Positions 36,698 through 45,112 of a stretch of 64,000 bases of DNA are shown piece after piece. Position 1 is the first letter of the stretch. Every line of letters starts with the position of its first letter. Source of the stretch: Acidobacteriota bacterium (GTDB taxonomy: Bacteria; Acidobacteriota; Holophagae; Holophagales; Holophagaceae); contig JAJYRN010000012.1 of the NCBI GenBank assembly GCA_021794095.1, positions 29,405 to 93,404 of the forward strand, in the 5' to 3' direction. The position numbers and the translations under genes are program-made. The notes beneath the pieces are model-generated. The model worked only from the letters and a program-made list of their open reading frames with translations. It was not told the origin of the DNA and did not search any database.

Positions 36698-37578
36698 CAG
36701 CGGGTCCGGCGTCGGATGGCCCGGTCCAGGAGGCGGACCAGGAGGTTGAGCGCGAGGAGGACAAGGATCATCACCGCAGCGGTGCCGGCGGCGATCTGGG
36801 TGGCATCCGGCAGGGTTCCATCCGAGGTGACATACCACAGATGCACCGAGAGCGTCTCCCCGGGGACGCTGAGGCGGAAATCCGGGAAATGCTGGCTGAC
36901 GTTGGTGCCCGCGGTGAAGACGAGGATGGCGCTTTCGCCGAAGGCCCGGCCCGCGGTGAGGACCACCCCCGTGAGGATGCCCGTGGCGGCGTAGGGCAGG
37001 GCCACCTTCAGGATGGTCTGGAGCTTGGTGGCGCCGAGGCCGTAACTGGCCTCGAGGAGTTCGCGCGGGACGCCCCGGAGGCTTTCCTCAGTGACCCGGG
37101 TGATGACCGGGATGTTCAGCAGCGCCAAGGTCACGGCCCCCGAGCGGATCGAGAAACTCCAGCCCAGCATCTGCACCAGAAGGATCATGCCGAACAGGGC
37201 GAGGACGATGGAAGGTGTGGCCGCGAGGGTTTCCACGCACAGGCGGAAAAAGCGCAGGGCCCGGCCCTGGCCGGCGTACTCGGCCATGTAGATGCCGGCG
37301 CCCAGGCCGATGGGCATGGCGAGGGCGAGGGAGAGCGCAACCAGGTAGAGCGAGTTGAAAAGCTCGGGTTTGATCCCGCCACCGGCATCAAGGGCTTCGG
37401 GCATGCGGGTGAGGAAGCCGAGGTTCAACTCGGACCAGCCCTCTTTGAGGATGCCGCCGACAAAGCCGATCAGCACGGCCACGAAGGTCAAGGCGATCAG
37501 CCAGAGCGCGAGGTGCATGGCCCGGTCAGCCACCCGGGCCGTGGCGCGGACCTTGAAGGCGGGAACGCGGCTGGTCAT
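36697..37578 (-). CDS. pstA: Phosphate ABC transporter permease PstA
   Basis: A 293-residue inner-membrane permease with about six TM segments. The EAA loop is around [20 protein letters not shown], and the start [10 protein letters not shown] and [10 protein letters not shown] motifs are typical of PstA. The ATG shares one base with the pstC stop. The more upstream open extension is inside pstC and was excluded. Confidence 0.95.
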   Translation of the reverse strand: MTSRVPAFKVRATARVADRAMHLALWLIALTFVAVLIGFVGGILKEGWSELNLGFLTRMPEALDAGGGIKPELFNSLYLVALSLALAMPIGLGAGIYMAEYAGQGRALRFFRLCVETLAATPSIVLALFGMILLVQMLGWSFSIRSGAVTLALLNIPVITRVTEESLRGVPRELLEASYGLGATKLQTILKVALPYAATGILTGVVLTAGRAFGESAILVFTAGTNVSQHFPDFRLSVPGETLSVHLWYVTSDGTLPDATQIAAGTAAVMILVLLALNLLVRLLDRAIRRRTR

Positions 37579-38627
37579 CAGGCGTGCTCCTGCCGCCCGA
37601 GGCGGCGCGTGGCGAGGATGAGCAGCATGGTCATCAGGTAGAGCAGCAGGCCCATGGCGAACAGGACATTGTTCCAGGTGGAGCCTGAGGCGGTGTTCGG
37701 CAGTTCCTGGACCAGTTCGGTCGTCAGGGTTGCGGCCGGAGTGAACAGGAACCGCAACACCGGGGTCTGATCCGTGGCCTGGCGCATGAGCAACATCCAC
37801 TGGGGATTGTTGCCGATGACCATCTGCACCGCCATGGCCTCGCCGATGGCGCGGCCCAGGCCCAGCACGGTGGCGGTCAGCAGGCGGGGGCGGGCGGCCG
37901 GGATCAGGACGCGCCAGATGGCCTGCCAGCGGGTGGAACCGAGGGCCTGCGAGCCCTCGTCCAGGGAGGAAGGCAGGGACTCGAAGGCGTCGGTGGAGAG
38001 ACTCACCACGGTGGGAACGATCATCACGGCCAGGATGGCGGCAGAGACGGCGAAGCCCGCGGCCGGGGCATCGGCCAGCCAGGCGTGGCCCACCATGGGC
38101 AGGATGATCGTGAGGCCGAAGATCCCGTACACCACGGAGGGGATCCCCACCAGGAGATCCATCACCTGCCGCATCACATTCCGCATCCAGGGCGGCGCCA
38201 CCTTGGCGATGAAGACCCCCGTGAGCACCCCGGTGGGCGCGGCCACGAGCAGGGCGAGGCCGGTGACCGCAAGGGTGCCTGCGATGAACGGCACGATGCC
38301 GAAATGGCCATCGCCGGGATCCCAGTTCGTGGACAGGAAGACTTCCCGGAAGGTGACGACCTTGTCGGTGTTGCCTGCCAGCGGGAAGAAGGCCCCGGCG
38401 CCCCGGGCGGCCAGGAAATAGAGAATGCCGCCGATGAGCAGCACGACCAGCAGGGTGCAGGCCAGGAAGAGGAGGTGCGTCCAGCGATCGGCCAGGCGGT
38501 GCAGGTGGCTTTGCCGGAAGACCGGGGTCGGGCAGGGGGTGCCCTGGGTGGCGATCCGAGCCAGGCCATCCGGCAGCAGAGGCGCGTCCAGGGTGGTTTC
38601 GGGGAGGTCAGGCATGGGTTCCGCCAT
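37578..38627 (-). CDS. pstC: Phosphate ABC transporter permease PstC
   Basis: A 349-residue permease. An N-terminal cytosolic stretch of about 45 residues precedes TM1 (LLFLACTLLVVLLIGGILYF), and about five further TM segments follow. The EAA loop is near EGSQALGSTRWQAIWRVLIP and the family motif GIPSVVYGIFGL is present. It is separated from pstS by 60 nt containing a strong hairpin. Confidence 0.94.
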   Translation of the reverse strand: MAEPMPDLPETTLDAPLLPDGLARIATQGTPCPTPVFRQSHLHRLADRWTHLLFLACTLLVVLLIGGILYFLAARGAGAFFPLAGNTDKVVTFREVFLSTNWDPGDGHFGIVPFIAGTLAVTGLALLVAAPTGVLTGVFIAKVAPPWMRNVMRQVMDLLVGIPSVVYGIFGLTIILPMVGHAWLADAPAAGFAVSAAILAVMIVPTVVSLSTDAFESLPSSLDEGSQALGSTRWQAIWRVLIPAARPRLLTATVLGLGRAIGEAMAVQMVIGNNPQWMLLMRQATDQTPVLRFLFTPAATLTTELVQELPNTASGSTWNNVLFAMGLLLYLMTMLLILATRRLGRQEHA

Positions 38628-38634
38628 GACATGC

Positions 38635-38664
38635 GGCCACCCGGCGGGGGACCGCCGGGTGGCC
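38635..38664 (-). promoter_or_regulatory. Intercistronic hairpin between pstS and pstC
   Basis: A perfect 13-bp GC-rich inverted repeat (GGCCACCCGGCGG and CCGCCGGGTGGCC) with a 4-nt loop lies 23 nt after the pstS stop. In the pst mRNA it would form a very stable stem. Such stems commonly protect the upstream message or partly terminate, giving more PstS than membrane components. Confidence 0.7.
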
Positions 38665-38687
38665 CGGGAAGGAAAGGCAAGGTTGAA

Positions 38688-39530
38688 TCAGAGCCTGGCC
38701 TTGAGCTGTTTGACGTAGGAGACGGGCATGTAGCCGGCCTTGAGAACCGTGGTGCCCTGGAACTGGGGGCTCAGGATGAAGTTCAGGAAGTCTTGGGCCA
38801 CCTTGAGAACCTGGGGATTGGTCTTGCCCGGGTTGAGGTAGGCGTGGCCGAAGCTGATGAGGGTGTATTTCCCGGAGCCGACGCCCTGCTTGTCGCAGAC
38901 GGCGCCATTGTAGGCGATGCCACGGATGCGCCCCTTGTAGAGATTCACGAACTCGAGCTCAATGAAGGAGATCGCGCCAGGAGTGGAGGCGACCATCTTG
39001 GCCACTGTGCCCGAAGCATCCTGGATGAGCTGGTTGTCACTGAAGGGCTTGCCGTGCAGGACCGTGTTCTGCAGGACGGCGCGGGTGCCCGAGGAAGTGG
39101 GGCGGTTGATCCGGACGATGCGCACATTGGTGCCACCCACCTGGTTCCAGTTGGTGATCTTGCCGGTCCAGATGTCTTCGGCCTGCTGGGGGGTCAGACT
39201 GCTCACGCCGACATGGGGATTGGCGATGAGGGTGAAGGGCTCGATCACCAGGTTGTGGTTCACGATGCCGGTCTTGTCCTGGGCAGGGGTGGCGAACACA
39301 TCGGAAATTCCGATGGTGCAGCCGCCGCTGACCACCTGGTTGAGGCCGGTCATGGACCCGCCGCCGCTCACGGCAATCTGGACGCCGGGGTGGGACTTCA
39401 TGTAGTCGTCCGCCGCCTGCTTGACCAGCGGGCCAAGGGCGGTGGAGCCCATCACGGTCACCGTCTGGGCAAAGGCCGGGGTGAGCGCGAACGCGGCGAC
39501 GGCCGCAAGGACAAGGGATCGGATCTTCAT
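38688..39530 (-). CDS. pstS: Phosphate ABC transporter substrate-binding protein PstS
   Basis: A 280-residue periplasmic phosphate-binding protein with a Sec signal peptide (about 1-22, ending PAFA-Q; no lipobox). The mature N terminus VTVMGSTALGPLV and the segments VSGGGSMTGLNQV and NRPTSSGTRAVLQ contribute the phosphate-binding Ser/Thr/Arg side chains. GGAGG lies 4-5 nt before the ATG. It is the first gene of the pstSCAB-phoU-phoB operon. Confidence 0.94.
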   Translation of the reverse strand: MKIRSLVLAAVAAFALTPAFAQTVTVMGSTALGPLVKQAADDYMKSHPGVQIAVSGGGSMTGLNQVVSGGCTIGISDVFATPAQDKTGIVNHNLVIEPFTLIANPHVGVSSLTPQQAEDIWTGKITNWNQVGGTNVRIVRINRPTSSGTRAVLQNTVLHGKPFSDNQLIQDASGTVAKMVASTPGAISFIELEFVNLYKGRIRGIAYNGAVCDKQGVGSGKYTLISFGHAYLNPGKTNPQVLKVAQDFLNFILSPQFQGTTVLKAGYMPVSYVKQLKARL

Positions 39531-39588
39531 GGGTGCCTCCTCAATGGAACTAAGCCTGGAGGGTCGGCGTGAACCCCTGAGGCTGCGG

Positions 39589-39606
39589 TTGTGACATCGC
39601 TGTAAC
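39589..39606 (+). promoter_or_regulatory. Candidate Pho box upstream of pstS
   Basis: TTGTGAC-ATCG-CTGTAAC forms two good heptamers with the 4-nt spacing of PhoB half sites, 59 bp upstream of the pstS start codon. Its orientation is opposite to pstS transcription, which differs from the classical E. coli arrangement, but the pair resembles the one upstream of phoR at 33120-33137. Confidence 0.5.
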
Positions 39607-39623
39607 TTCATGCCGGATCGCGC

Positions 39624-39652
39624 TTGCCTTCTGTGGAATAAATTGTTTTAAT
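39624..39652 (+). promoter_or_regulatory. Sigma-70-type promoter for RNase E/G gene
   Basis: TTGCCT (4 of 6 matches to the -35 consensus), a 17-nt spacer and TTTAAT (5 of 6 matches to -10) read towards the RNase E/G gene. The surroundings are locally AT-rich. Transcription would start near 39660. Confidence 0.5.
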
Positions 39653-39849
39653 GACTGAAGATCCTGCGGATTGATCGAGGCAGCGGCCTCCTGACCCCGG
39701 GGATTGGCCCCCTTATCCCTCCCGGGCGGCCGAAGTCAGGGCAGGGCCCCTTCGGCAACCCGATCTCCCATCTCCCATCCCAACCCATCCAACGAGCTGC
39801 CGGCCAGGCCCGAGCCTTTGAGTACGGTCCAGCTCCCACAGGAGCCTCC

Positions 39850-42057
39850 TTGAGTTCAAAAAAGATCATGATGATCAACGCCACCGATCCGGAAGAGATC
39901 CGAGTGGCGACGCTGATTGACGCCGTCTTGTTCGATTACGACGTTGAGTTCGTCCACAACGAGAAGATCAAGGGCAACCTCTACAAGGCCAAGGTGGTCC
40001 GCGTGGACACCAGCCTTCAGGCGGCCTTCGTCCACTTCGGCGGCCAGAAGAACGGCTTCCTGCCCCTGGGCGAGCTGCCCCGGGATCTGAGCGGCGATGG
40101 CCGCCGCGGGCGCATCCAGGATGTCCTCCAGCGCGACCAGGAGATCCTGGTCCAGGCCGTGCGCGAGGAACTGGGCTCCAAGGGCGCCATGATGACGGGC
40201 CAGATCAGCCTGGCGGGCCGCTACCTGGTGATCACCCCCGGCAACCCCGTGAATGGCATCAGCCGGAAGATCGAAAGCACCGAGGAACGGCGCCACTTCA
40301 AGCAGCTCATTGACACGCTGGACATCCCTTCCGATATCGGCGTGATCGTGCGGACCGCGAGCCTGGGCGTCACCAAGGAGGATTTCCAGCGCGATCTGGA
40401 GTACCTCCTGGACATGCACAAGGAAGTCCTGAATCGCTACAAGCACCGCCACGGTCCGGGCCTGGTGTGGCAGGAGGATGATGTCGTCACGCGCACCCTC
40501 CGGGATGCCTTCACGGCGGATGTGGAGGAAGTGCAGATTGACGATCTGGACACCTTCCACGCGGCCCAGACCTTTTTCAAGCGCACCATGCCGCAGCACC
40601 TGGAGGTGCTGAAGCACTACACCGGCAAGAAGCCTCTGTTTTCGCGCTTCCAGCTGGAAGAGCAGATTGACCGCATCTACGGCCGCAAAGTGCCCCTTGC
40701 CAGTGGCGGCGCCCTGGCGCTGGATCAGACCGAGGCCCTGGTGGCCATTGATGTGAACAGCGGCAAGACCTCCGGCGACGGCGTGGAGGACATGGCTTTC
40801 AAGACCAACATAGAAGCCGCTGAGGAGGTCGCCCGGCAGTTGCGCCTGCGCGATCTGGCCGGGCTCATCGTCATTGACTTCATTGACATGAAGCGGGAGA
40901 CCCACATCCGGGCCGTGCAGGACCGCCTGGTGGAGTGCCTGAAGGCGGACAAGGCGCGCATGGAAGTGGGGAAGATCAACCGCTTCGGCGTGCTGGTGAT
41001 GACGCGCCAGCGCATCCGCCCCAGCCTCCAGCATGTCAACCACGAATCCTGTCCGACCTGCGCCGGGACGGGGAAGGTCAAGACCATTGAGGCCTTGGCC
41101 CTTTCCGTCGTGCGCCGCCTTCACGGCATCCTGGCCAAGGGCGGCATCGGCGAGATCCGTGTGACGCTGGCGCCGGCCATCGCCACGGCGGTCCTGAACC
41201 AGAAGCGCCGCGATCTGGCGGAGATGGAGGAGCAGAGCGAGGCCCGCATCCTCATCCAGGCCGACTGGTCCATGGCCTACGGCGAAATGACCGCGGAGGT
41301 CGAGCGCGCCGAGGAGCTTCTCGCGGAGAAGCCCGCCGTGAAGCCCCCTCGCGAGAAAGGCGCGCCGCCCGAGGACGAGACGGTTGTTCTGGGTGGCGAC
41401 AGCCCCATCTCCTTCGACAAGGCCCTGGGCGACAACCCCAAAGCTCCCAAGGATGCCTTCAAATACGACCGCCGCGATGTGCAGCGGGCCGCCCTCGACG
41501 AGCGGGAGCGTCTGCGCGCCCTTTTCGAGAGCGCCAAGCCCGAGGATGAGGCCGCTGAGGACGAGGGTGCGGAAGACGAGGTGGAGTCCAAGGAGGGCGG
41601 CAAGCGCAAGCGCCGCCGTCGGCGCCGCAAGCCCGGCACGGACCGGGCGGTGGAAGGCGGATCTGAAACCTCAGCGGAAACTGCGCCTGGGGCCGAATTC
41701 CACCCCACGCCCCAGGTGCAGCCCCAGGCTGAACCTCCGAAAATTTCGGCCGATCTGCTGGCCAGCTTGGCCATCCCCAGCGTGCGGCCGCGGCTGACCG
41801 CCGCGCCTGCGGTGGCTCCGGTGCCGGAACCCGCGCCCACGAAGCCCAAGCGGACCCCCCGTCCCAAGGTCGCCGTGGCCCCCGAGCCCGAAGGGGCGCC
41901 CGCTCCGCCGGCACCGGAACCGCTGCCGGCCGAGGTGCCCGCCAAGACCGCCAAACCGCGGGGGCGTCCCCGGAAGGTCGAGGCTGCCGAACCGCCTGCG
42001 GAAGCCGCCCTCGCCAAGCCGAAAGCTGCGCGGGCCAAGAAACCCAAAGCCGAGTAG
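39850..42057 (+). CDS. rng: Ribonuclease E/G
   Basis: A 735-residue endoribonuclease of the RNase E/G family. The catalytic part (1-500) has the S1 domain region VVRVDTSLQAAFVHFGG, the catalytic Asp residues in LVAIDVNSGK and IVIDFIDMK, and the Zn-link CPTCAGTG. A C-terminal tail of about 235 residues is low complexity, rich in Ala, Pro, Glu and Lys, with an arginine stretch KRKRRRRRRKPG and an AKPK-type end, likely RNA binding or a scaffold. Translation starts at TTG with AGGAG 5 nt upstream; MSSKKIMMINA aligns with normal family starts. ATG 39868 is a less likely alternative. Confidence 0.93.
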   Translation: MSSKKIMMINATDPEEIRVATLIDAVLFDYDVEFVHNEKIKGNLYKAKVVRVDTSLQAAFVHFGGQKNGFLPLGELPRDLSGDGRRGRIQDVLQRDQEILVQAVREELGSKGAMMTGQISLAGRYLVITPGNPVNGISRKIESTEERRHFKQLIDTLDIPSDIGVIVRTASLGVTKEDFQRDLEYLLDMHKEVLNRYKHRHGPGLVWQEDDVVTRTLRDAFTADVEEVQIDDLDTFHAAQTFFKRTMPQHLEVLKHYTGKKPLFSRFQLEEQIDRIYGRKVPLASGGALALDQTEALVAIDVNSGKTSGDGVEDMAFKTNIEAAEEVARQLRLRDLAGLIVIDFIDMKRETHIRAVQDRLVECLKADKARMEVGKINRFGVLVMTRQRIRPSLQHVNHESCPTCAGTGKVKTIEALALSVVRRLHGILAKGGIGEIRVTLAPAIATAVLNQKRRDLAEMEEQSEARILIQADWSMAYGEMTAEVERAEELLAEKPAVKPPREKGAPPEDETVVLGGDSPISFDKALGDNPKAPKDAFKYDRRDVQRAALDERERLRALFESAKPEDEAAEDEGAEDEVESKEGGKRKRRRRRRKPGTDRAVEGGSETSAETAPGAEFHPTPQVQPQAEPPKISADLLASLAIPSVRPRLTAAPAVAPVPEPAPTKPKRTPRPKVAVAPEPEGAPAPPAPEPLPAEVPAKTAKPRGRPRKVEAAEPPAEAALAKPKAARAKKPKAE

Positions 42058-42060
42058 ATC

Positions 42061-42783
42061 GTGGCGATCTACTGGATGGCTCCCCTCGCTTCCCTGGCCA
42101 CCCTTCTGGGTGGCTGGGGGGTGGTGCGTTTTCTTCAGGGCCGGGCCCAGTACATGCGTTTGTTGTCCGGCGTGGCAGCGGGTTATCTGCTGTCGGTCAC
42201 CCTCGTGCGGGTGGTGCCCGAGTGCCTCGAGCCCGCCCTTGGCGGCGAGCGCAACGCCTTCTGGGTGCTTGGCGGCTACCTGCTGGTCCACCTCATGGAA
42301 CACGGCATGACCATGCATTTCCACTATGGCGAGGAGACCCACCACAGCAGTTCCCTGAGTGGTGTGATGGCGCTTGTCGGGCTCTCCCTCCACAGCCTCA
42401 TGGACGGCGTCGCCATCGGCGCAGCCCTGGCCATGGGCGGCAACCTGGGTTCCCTGGTGGTGCTGGGCATCCTGCTGCACCGGATCCCGGAAGGGGGCAC
42501 CATCGCGTCCATCTTCCTCGTCCACGGGTTCGGCCGCCGGGGCGCTCTGCTGGCCGCGGCCACCCTGGCACTGGCGGCGCTTATCGGTGCCTATGGGCAA
42601 GCGGTGCTCCACCTGCCCGGGGGCCCCACCCTCGGCCTCACCGCGGGCTTGGCGCTCTATGTGGCCAGTTCGGACCTTCTGCCGGAGGTCCAGAAGGAAC
42701 CCGGTCCCCGGGGCGCCCTGGCTCTGCTGGCTGGTGTGGGTGTCTTCCTGCTGGGTGCGCGCTTCCTGCCCCATTTCCACTGA
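42061..42783 (+). CDS. ZIP-family metal transporter
   Basis: A 240-residue membrane protein with about seven to eight hydrophobic segments. The ZIP metal-transport motifs are visible in the two central helices, LSLHSLMDGVAIG and LHRIPEGGTIAS, and a histidine-rich loop, HGMTMHFHYGEETHH, precedes them. Zinc or a similar divalent metal is the expected substrate. It begins at GTG 3 nt after the RNase stop and is followed closely by lptD. Confidence 0.9.
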   Translation: MAIYWMAPLASLATLLGGWGVVRFLQGRAQYMRLLSGVAAGYLLSVTLVRVVPECLEPALGGERNAFWVLGGYLLVHLMEHGMTMHFHYGEETHHSSSLSGVMALVGLSLHSLMDGVAIGAALAMGGNLGSLVVLGILLHRIPEGGTIASIFLVHGFGRRGALLAAATLALAALIGAYGQAVLHLPGGPTLGLTAGLALYVASSDLLPEVQKEPGPRGALALLAGVGVFLLGARFLPHFH

Positions 42784-42790
42784 GGGGGTG

Positions 42791-45112
42791 ATGGCTTCCG
42801 GACGGAGCAGGGGCCTGGCGCTGGGGGCGCTGGCAACCGCGCTGGCGGGCCAGGCGTTGCCGCCGGTGCCCGTCCCGCCGCCCCTGGCTGCGCCCACGGC
42901 GGCCGAACTGCTGCCCCTCCGCCCCTTCCAGATGGAGGCCCCGCCTGGGACCGGCCGGGTCCCCTTCGACTGGCGCGGCGAGCGGGTCAGTGAGCACGGA
43001 GACACCTGGGTCCTGGAACAGGGAACCATCCAGGCCCCAGGCCTGCTGCTGCTTGCCGACCGGATCGAGTACCACCTGAAGGCGGGGATCCTGGAGGCCC
43101 AGGGCCACATCCGCCTCGAGGCGCCGGACCTGCGGCTCCGCTGTGAGCGGCTGCGCATGGATTGGAACCACCAGAGCGGCGAAGCCTGGGCCCTCCAGAT
43201 GGACCTGCCCCCGAGCTGGACCCTCCAATCCACCCACGTGGCTTTCACCACCCTGCGCCTCTGGAGCTTCGACCAGGTCGAATTAACCCCCTGTCCCGAG
43301 GTGAAGCCGGGCTGGCGGGCGAAATTGTCGAGCCTGAAGGTGGATCTGGATGGGTTCGCCAAGATGTGGAACCCGAGGATCCTCCTGGGTCCGGCCCCCA
43401 TCTTCTACCTGCCCTATGCCGTCTATCCCGCCCAGGCCAAGCGCACGTCCGGCCTGCTGCCGCCCCTGCTGGGGGCCTCCAGTGTTTTCGGTACCCAGTT
43501 GGGGCTTTCCTACTACCAGGTGCTGGGCGATACGGCGGATGCCACCTTCTCGCCCGAGTACTTCAGCAAGGCGGGGATGCTCTGGGGCGGTGAGGTGCGC
43601 TGGGCACCCGATCCTACCCACAGCGGATCCTTCTCGGGCCAGACCATCCACGAGCGTTCGCTGGACACGGAACGGTACCGGTACGCCCTCAAGGAAGTGT
43701 GGCAACGGGAGGATGGCTGGCAGCTCAGTGCCGACATCAACCAGGCCTCCGACAGCCTGGTGGATGCGGATTTCGGCAAGGGTCTGGCCCAGCTCGGCCA
43801 AGCCAGTTTTGATTCATCCCTGTACCTGGGCCGCACCACGGCGCTCGGCAGTCTGAGCCTGTCCATGGCCGAGCAACGCTCGTTCTTCTACACCAGCCAG
43901 CAGGGCGATCCCTTCTACAGCCCCAATTTTCCTGCCTCGCTCCGGCGGCGCACGCTGCCCCAGGGCGAATTCCGCTTCTTCCCGCTGCCCGTCTTCGGCC
44001 CGTTCTACCTCGATGGGGGCGTGCGACTGGGCCGGTTCGCCTACCACATTGACAGCACGGCCACGGCGCCTTCCCAGGATTTCGCCTGGGGCCGCGAGGA
44101 CGCCGATACCCGCCTGCATGGGCGCCTGGGGCAATGGGGGCCGTTCCGGGCGGATCTCGAAGTCATGGGGCGCGCCACCCACTATTCCAATACCCTCCGG
44201 TATCCCATCTTCGATCCCTCGGCGGGCGCGAACGGCACCGTGGTGGATCCTGCTGCGCTCTCGGCCTACAGCCCCTTCCAGGTGGATGGCCCCTCGGCCA
44301 CCCGTTTCCTGACTTCGGAACACCTGCGTCTTTCCGGCCCGCAACTCGGGCGCACCTTCGATCATGTCTCCCTGTTCGGCTACTCGGGCGACCTCAAGCA
44401 CATCCTGGAGCCCTACTTCGGCGTCACCACCACCAGCGGGTACGGCCAGGCCGGCGCGGTGCCACGCTTCGATGCGGTGGATTCCACCCCGGGCGTGAAT
44501 GAGAGCGCCTCCGGCGAACGCAGCCTGGAACTGGGCCTGCGCCAGCACATCATGGGCCGCCCACCCGGCGAGGGAGCATTCACGGATCTGGCACGTCTCA
44601 CCATCGCCACCCGGTTCCTTGCCACCCCGGTCATTCTCAGCGATGGCCGCTACAAGCGGGGATGGGCCTCCCTGGACACCGACCTCAGCGTGGAGCCCAG
44701 CGACCGGATCCGCCTCAGCCTCCGGCGCTCCTCCGACCTCGGCAGCGGTGGCTCCGACAACTCCCTCAGCCTGGACTTGAAGTCCCGGCTGGGGGATCAG
44801 CTGAGCCTCGCCTATTTCTCCACGGGCATCAACCGCTTCGTGGTGCAGCAGCGGGGCATCCGCGTAGGCGGTTTGAAGCGCTACTGGGACGATCGTCTGC
44901 GGCTCGAAGTGAACGCCAACTACGACCAGCAACTCCACACCTTCGCCTCGGGGCAGGCGGCCCTGGCTTTCGTGGAACCCTGCGTGGCCTACACGATCAA
45001 ATTCACCCACATCGCCCTGAACACCAACCTGGTGTCGGGAGGACGCGAGAACCGCCTGGACTTCGTCTTGACCCTCCGGGGGATCGGCGACCTGTTCAGC
45101 TATCGCCAGTGA
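42791..45112 (+). CDS. lptD: LPS-assembly outer membrane protein LptD
   Basis: A 773-residue LptD. A signal peptide (about 1-22) and Pro-rich spacer precede the periplasmic OstA beta-jellyroll (about 60-160; LLLLADRIEYHLKAGILEA), and the rest is the beta-barrel domain with GPAPIFYLPYAVYP and a terminal aromatic segment IGDLFSYRQ. It inserts lipopolysaccharide into the outer leaflet with LptE. The ATG lies 7 nt after the ZIP stop. The gene end overlaps the convergent cyclase gene by 17 nt. Confidence 0.9.
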   Translation: MASGRSRGLALGALATALAGQALPPVPVPPPLAAPTAAELLPLRPFQMEAPPGTGRVPFDWRGERVSEHGDTWVLEQGTIQAPGLLLLADRIEYHLKAGILEAQGHIRLEAPDLRLRCERLRMDWNHQSGEAWALQMDLPPSWTLQSTHVAFTTLRLWSFDQVELTPCPEVKPGWRAKLSSLKVDLDGFAKMWNPRILLGPAPIFYLPYAVYPAQAKRTSGLLPPLLGASSVFGTQLGLSYYQVLGDTADATFSPEYFSKAGMLWGGEVRWAPDPTHSGSFSGQTIHERSLDTERYRYALKEVWQREDGWQLSADINQASDSLVDADFGKGLAQLGQASFDSSLYLGRTTALGSLSLSMAEQRSFFYTSQQGDPFYSPNFPASLRRRTLPQGEFRFFPLPVFGPFYLDGGVRLGRFAYHIDSTATAPSQDFAWGREDADTRLHGRLGQWGPFRADLEVMGRATHYSNTLRYPIFDPSAGANGTVVDPAALSAYSPFQVDGPSATRFLTSEHLRLSGPQLGRTFDHVSLFGYSGDLKHILEPYFGVTTTSGYGQAGAVPRFDAVDSTPGVNESASGERSLELGLRQHIMGRPPGEGAFTDLARLTIATRFLATPVILSDGRYKRGWASLDTDLSVEPSDRIRLSLRRSSDLGSGGSDNSLSLDLKSRLGDQLSLAYFSTGINRFVVQQRGIRVGGLKRYWDDRLRLEVNANYDQQLHTFASGQAALAFVEPCVAYTIKFTHIALNTNLVSGGRENRLDFVLTLRGIGDLFSYRQ

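Larger units (their letters stand above)
39531..39849. other. Divergent regulatory gap between pstS and RNase E/G
   Basis: This 319-base stretch has no gene. It contains the Pho-box-like heptamer pair, a sigma-70-type promoter reading to the right, and then a C/T-rich untranslated leader of roughly 190 bases before the RNase E/G start. No tRNA, riboswitch or terminator was recognised. A long leader is notable because RNase E genes in other bacteria autoregulate through their 5' UTR; here that is only a possibility. Confidence 0.55.
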
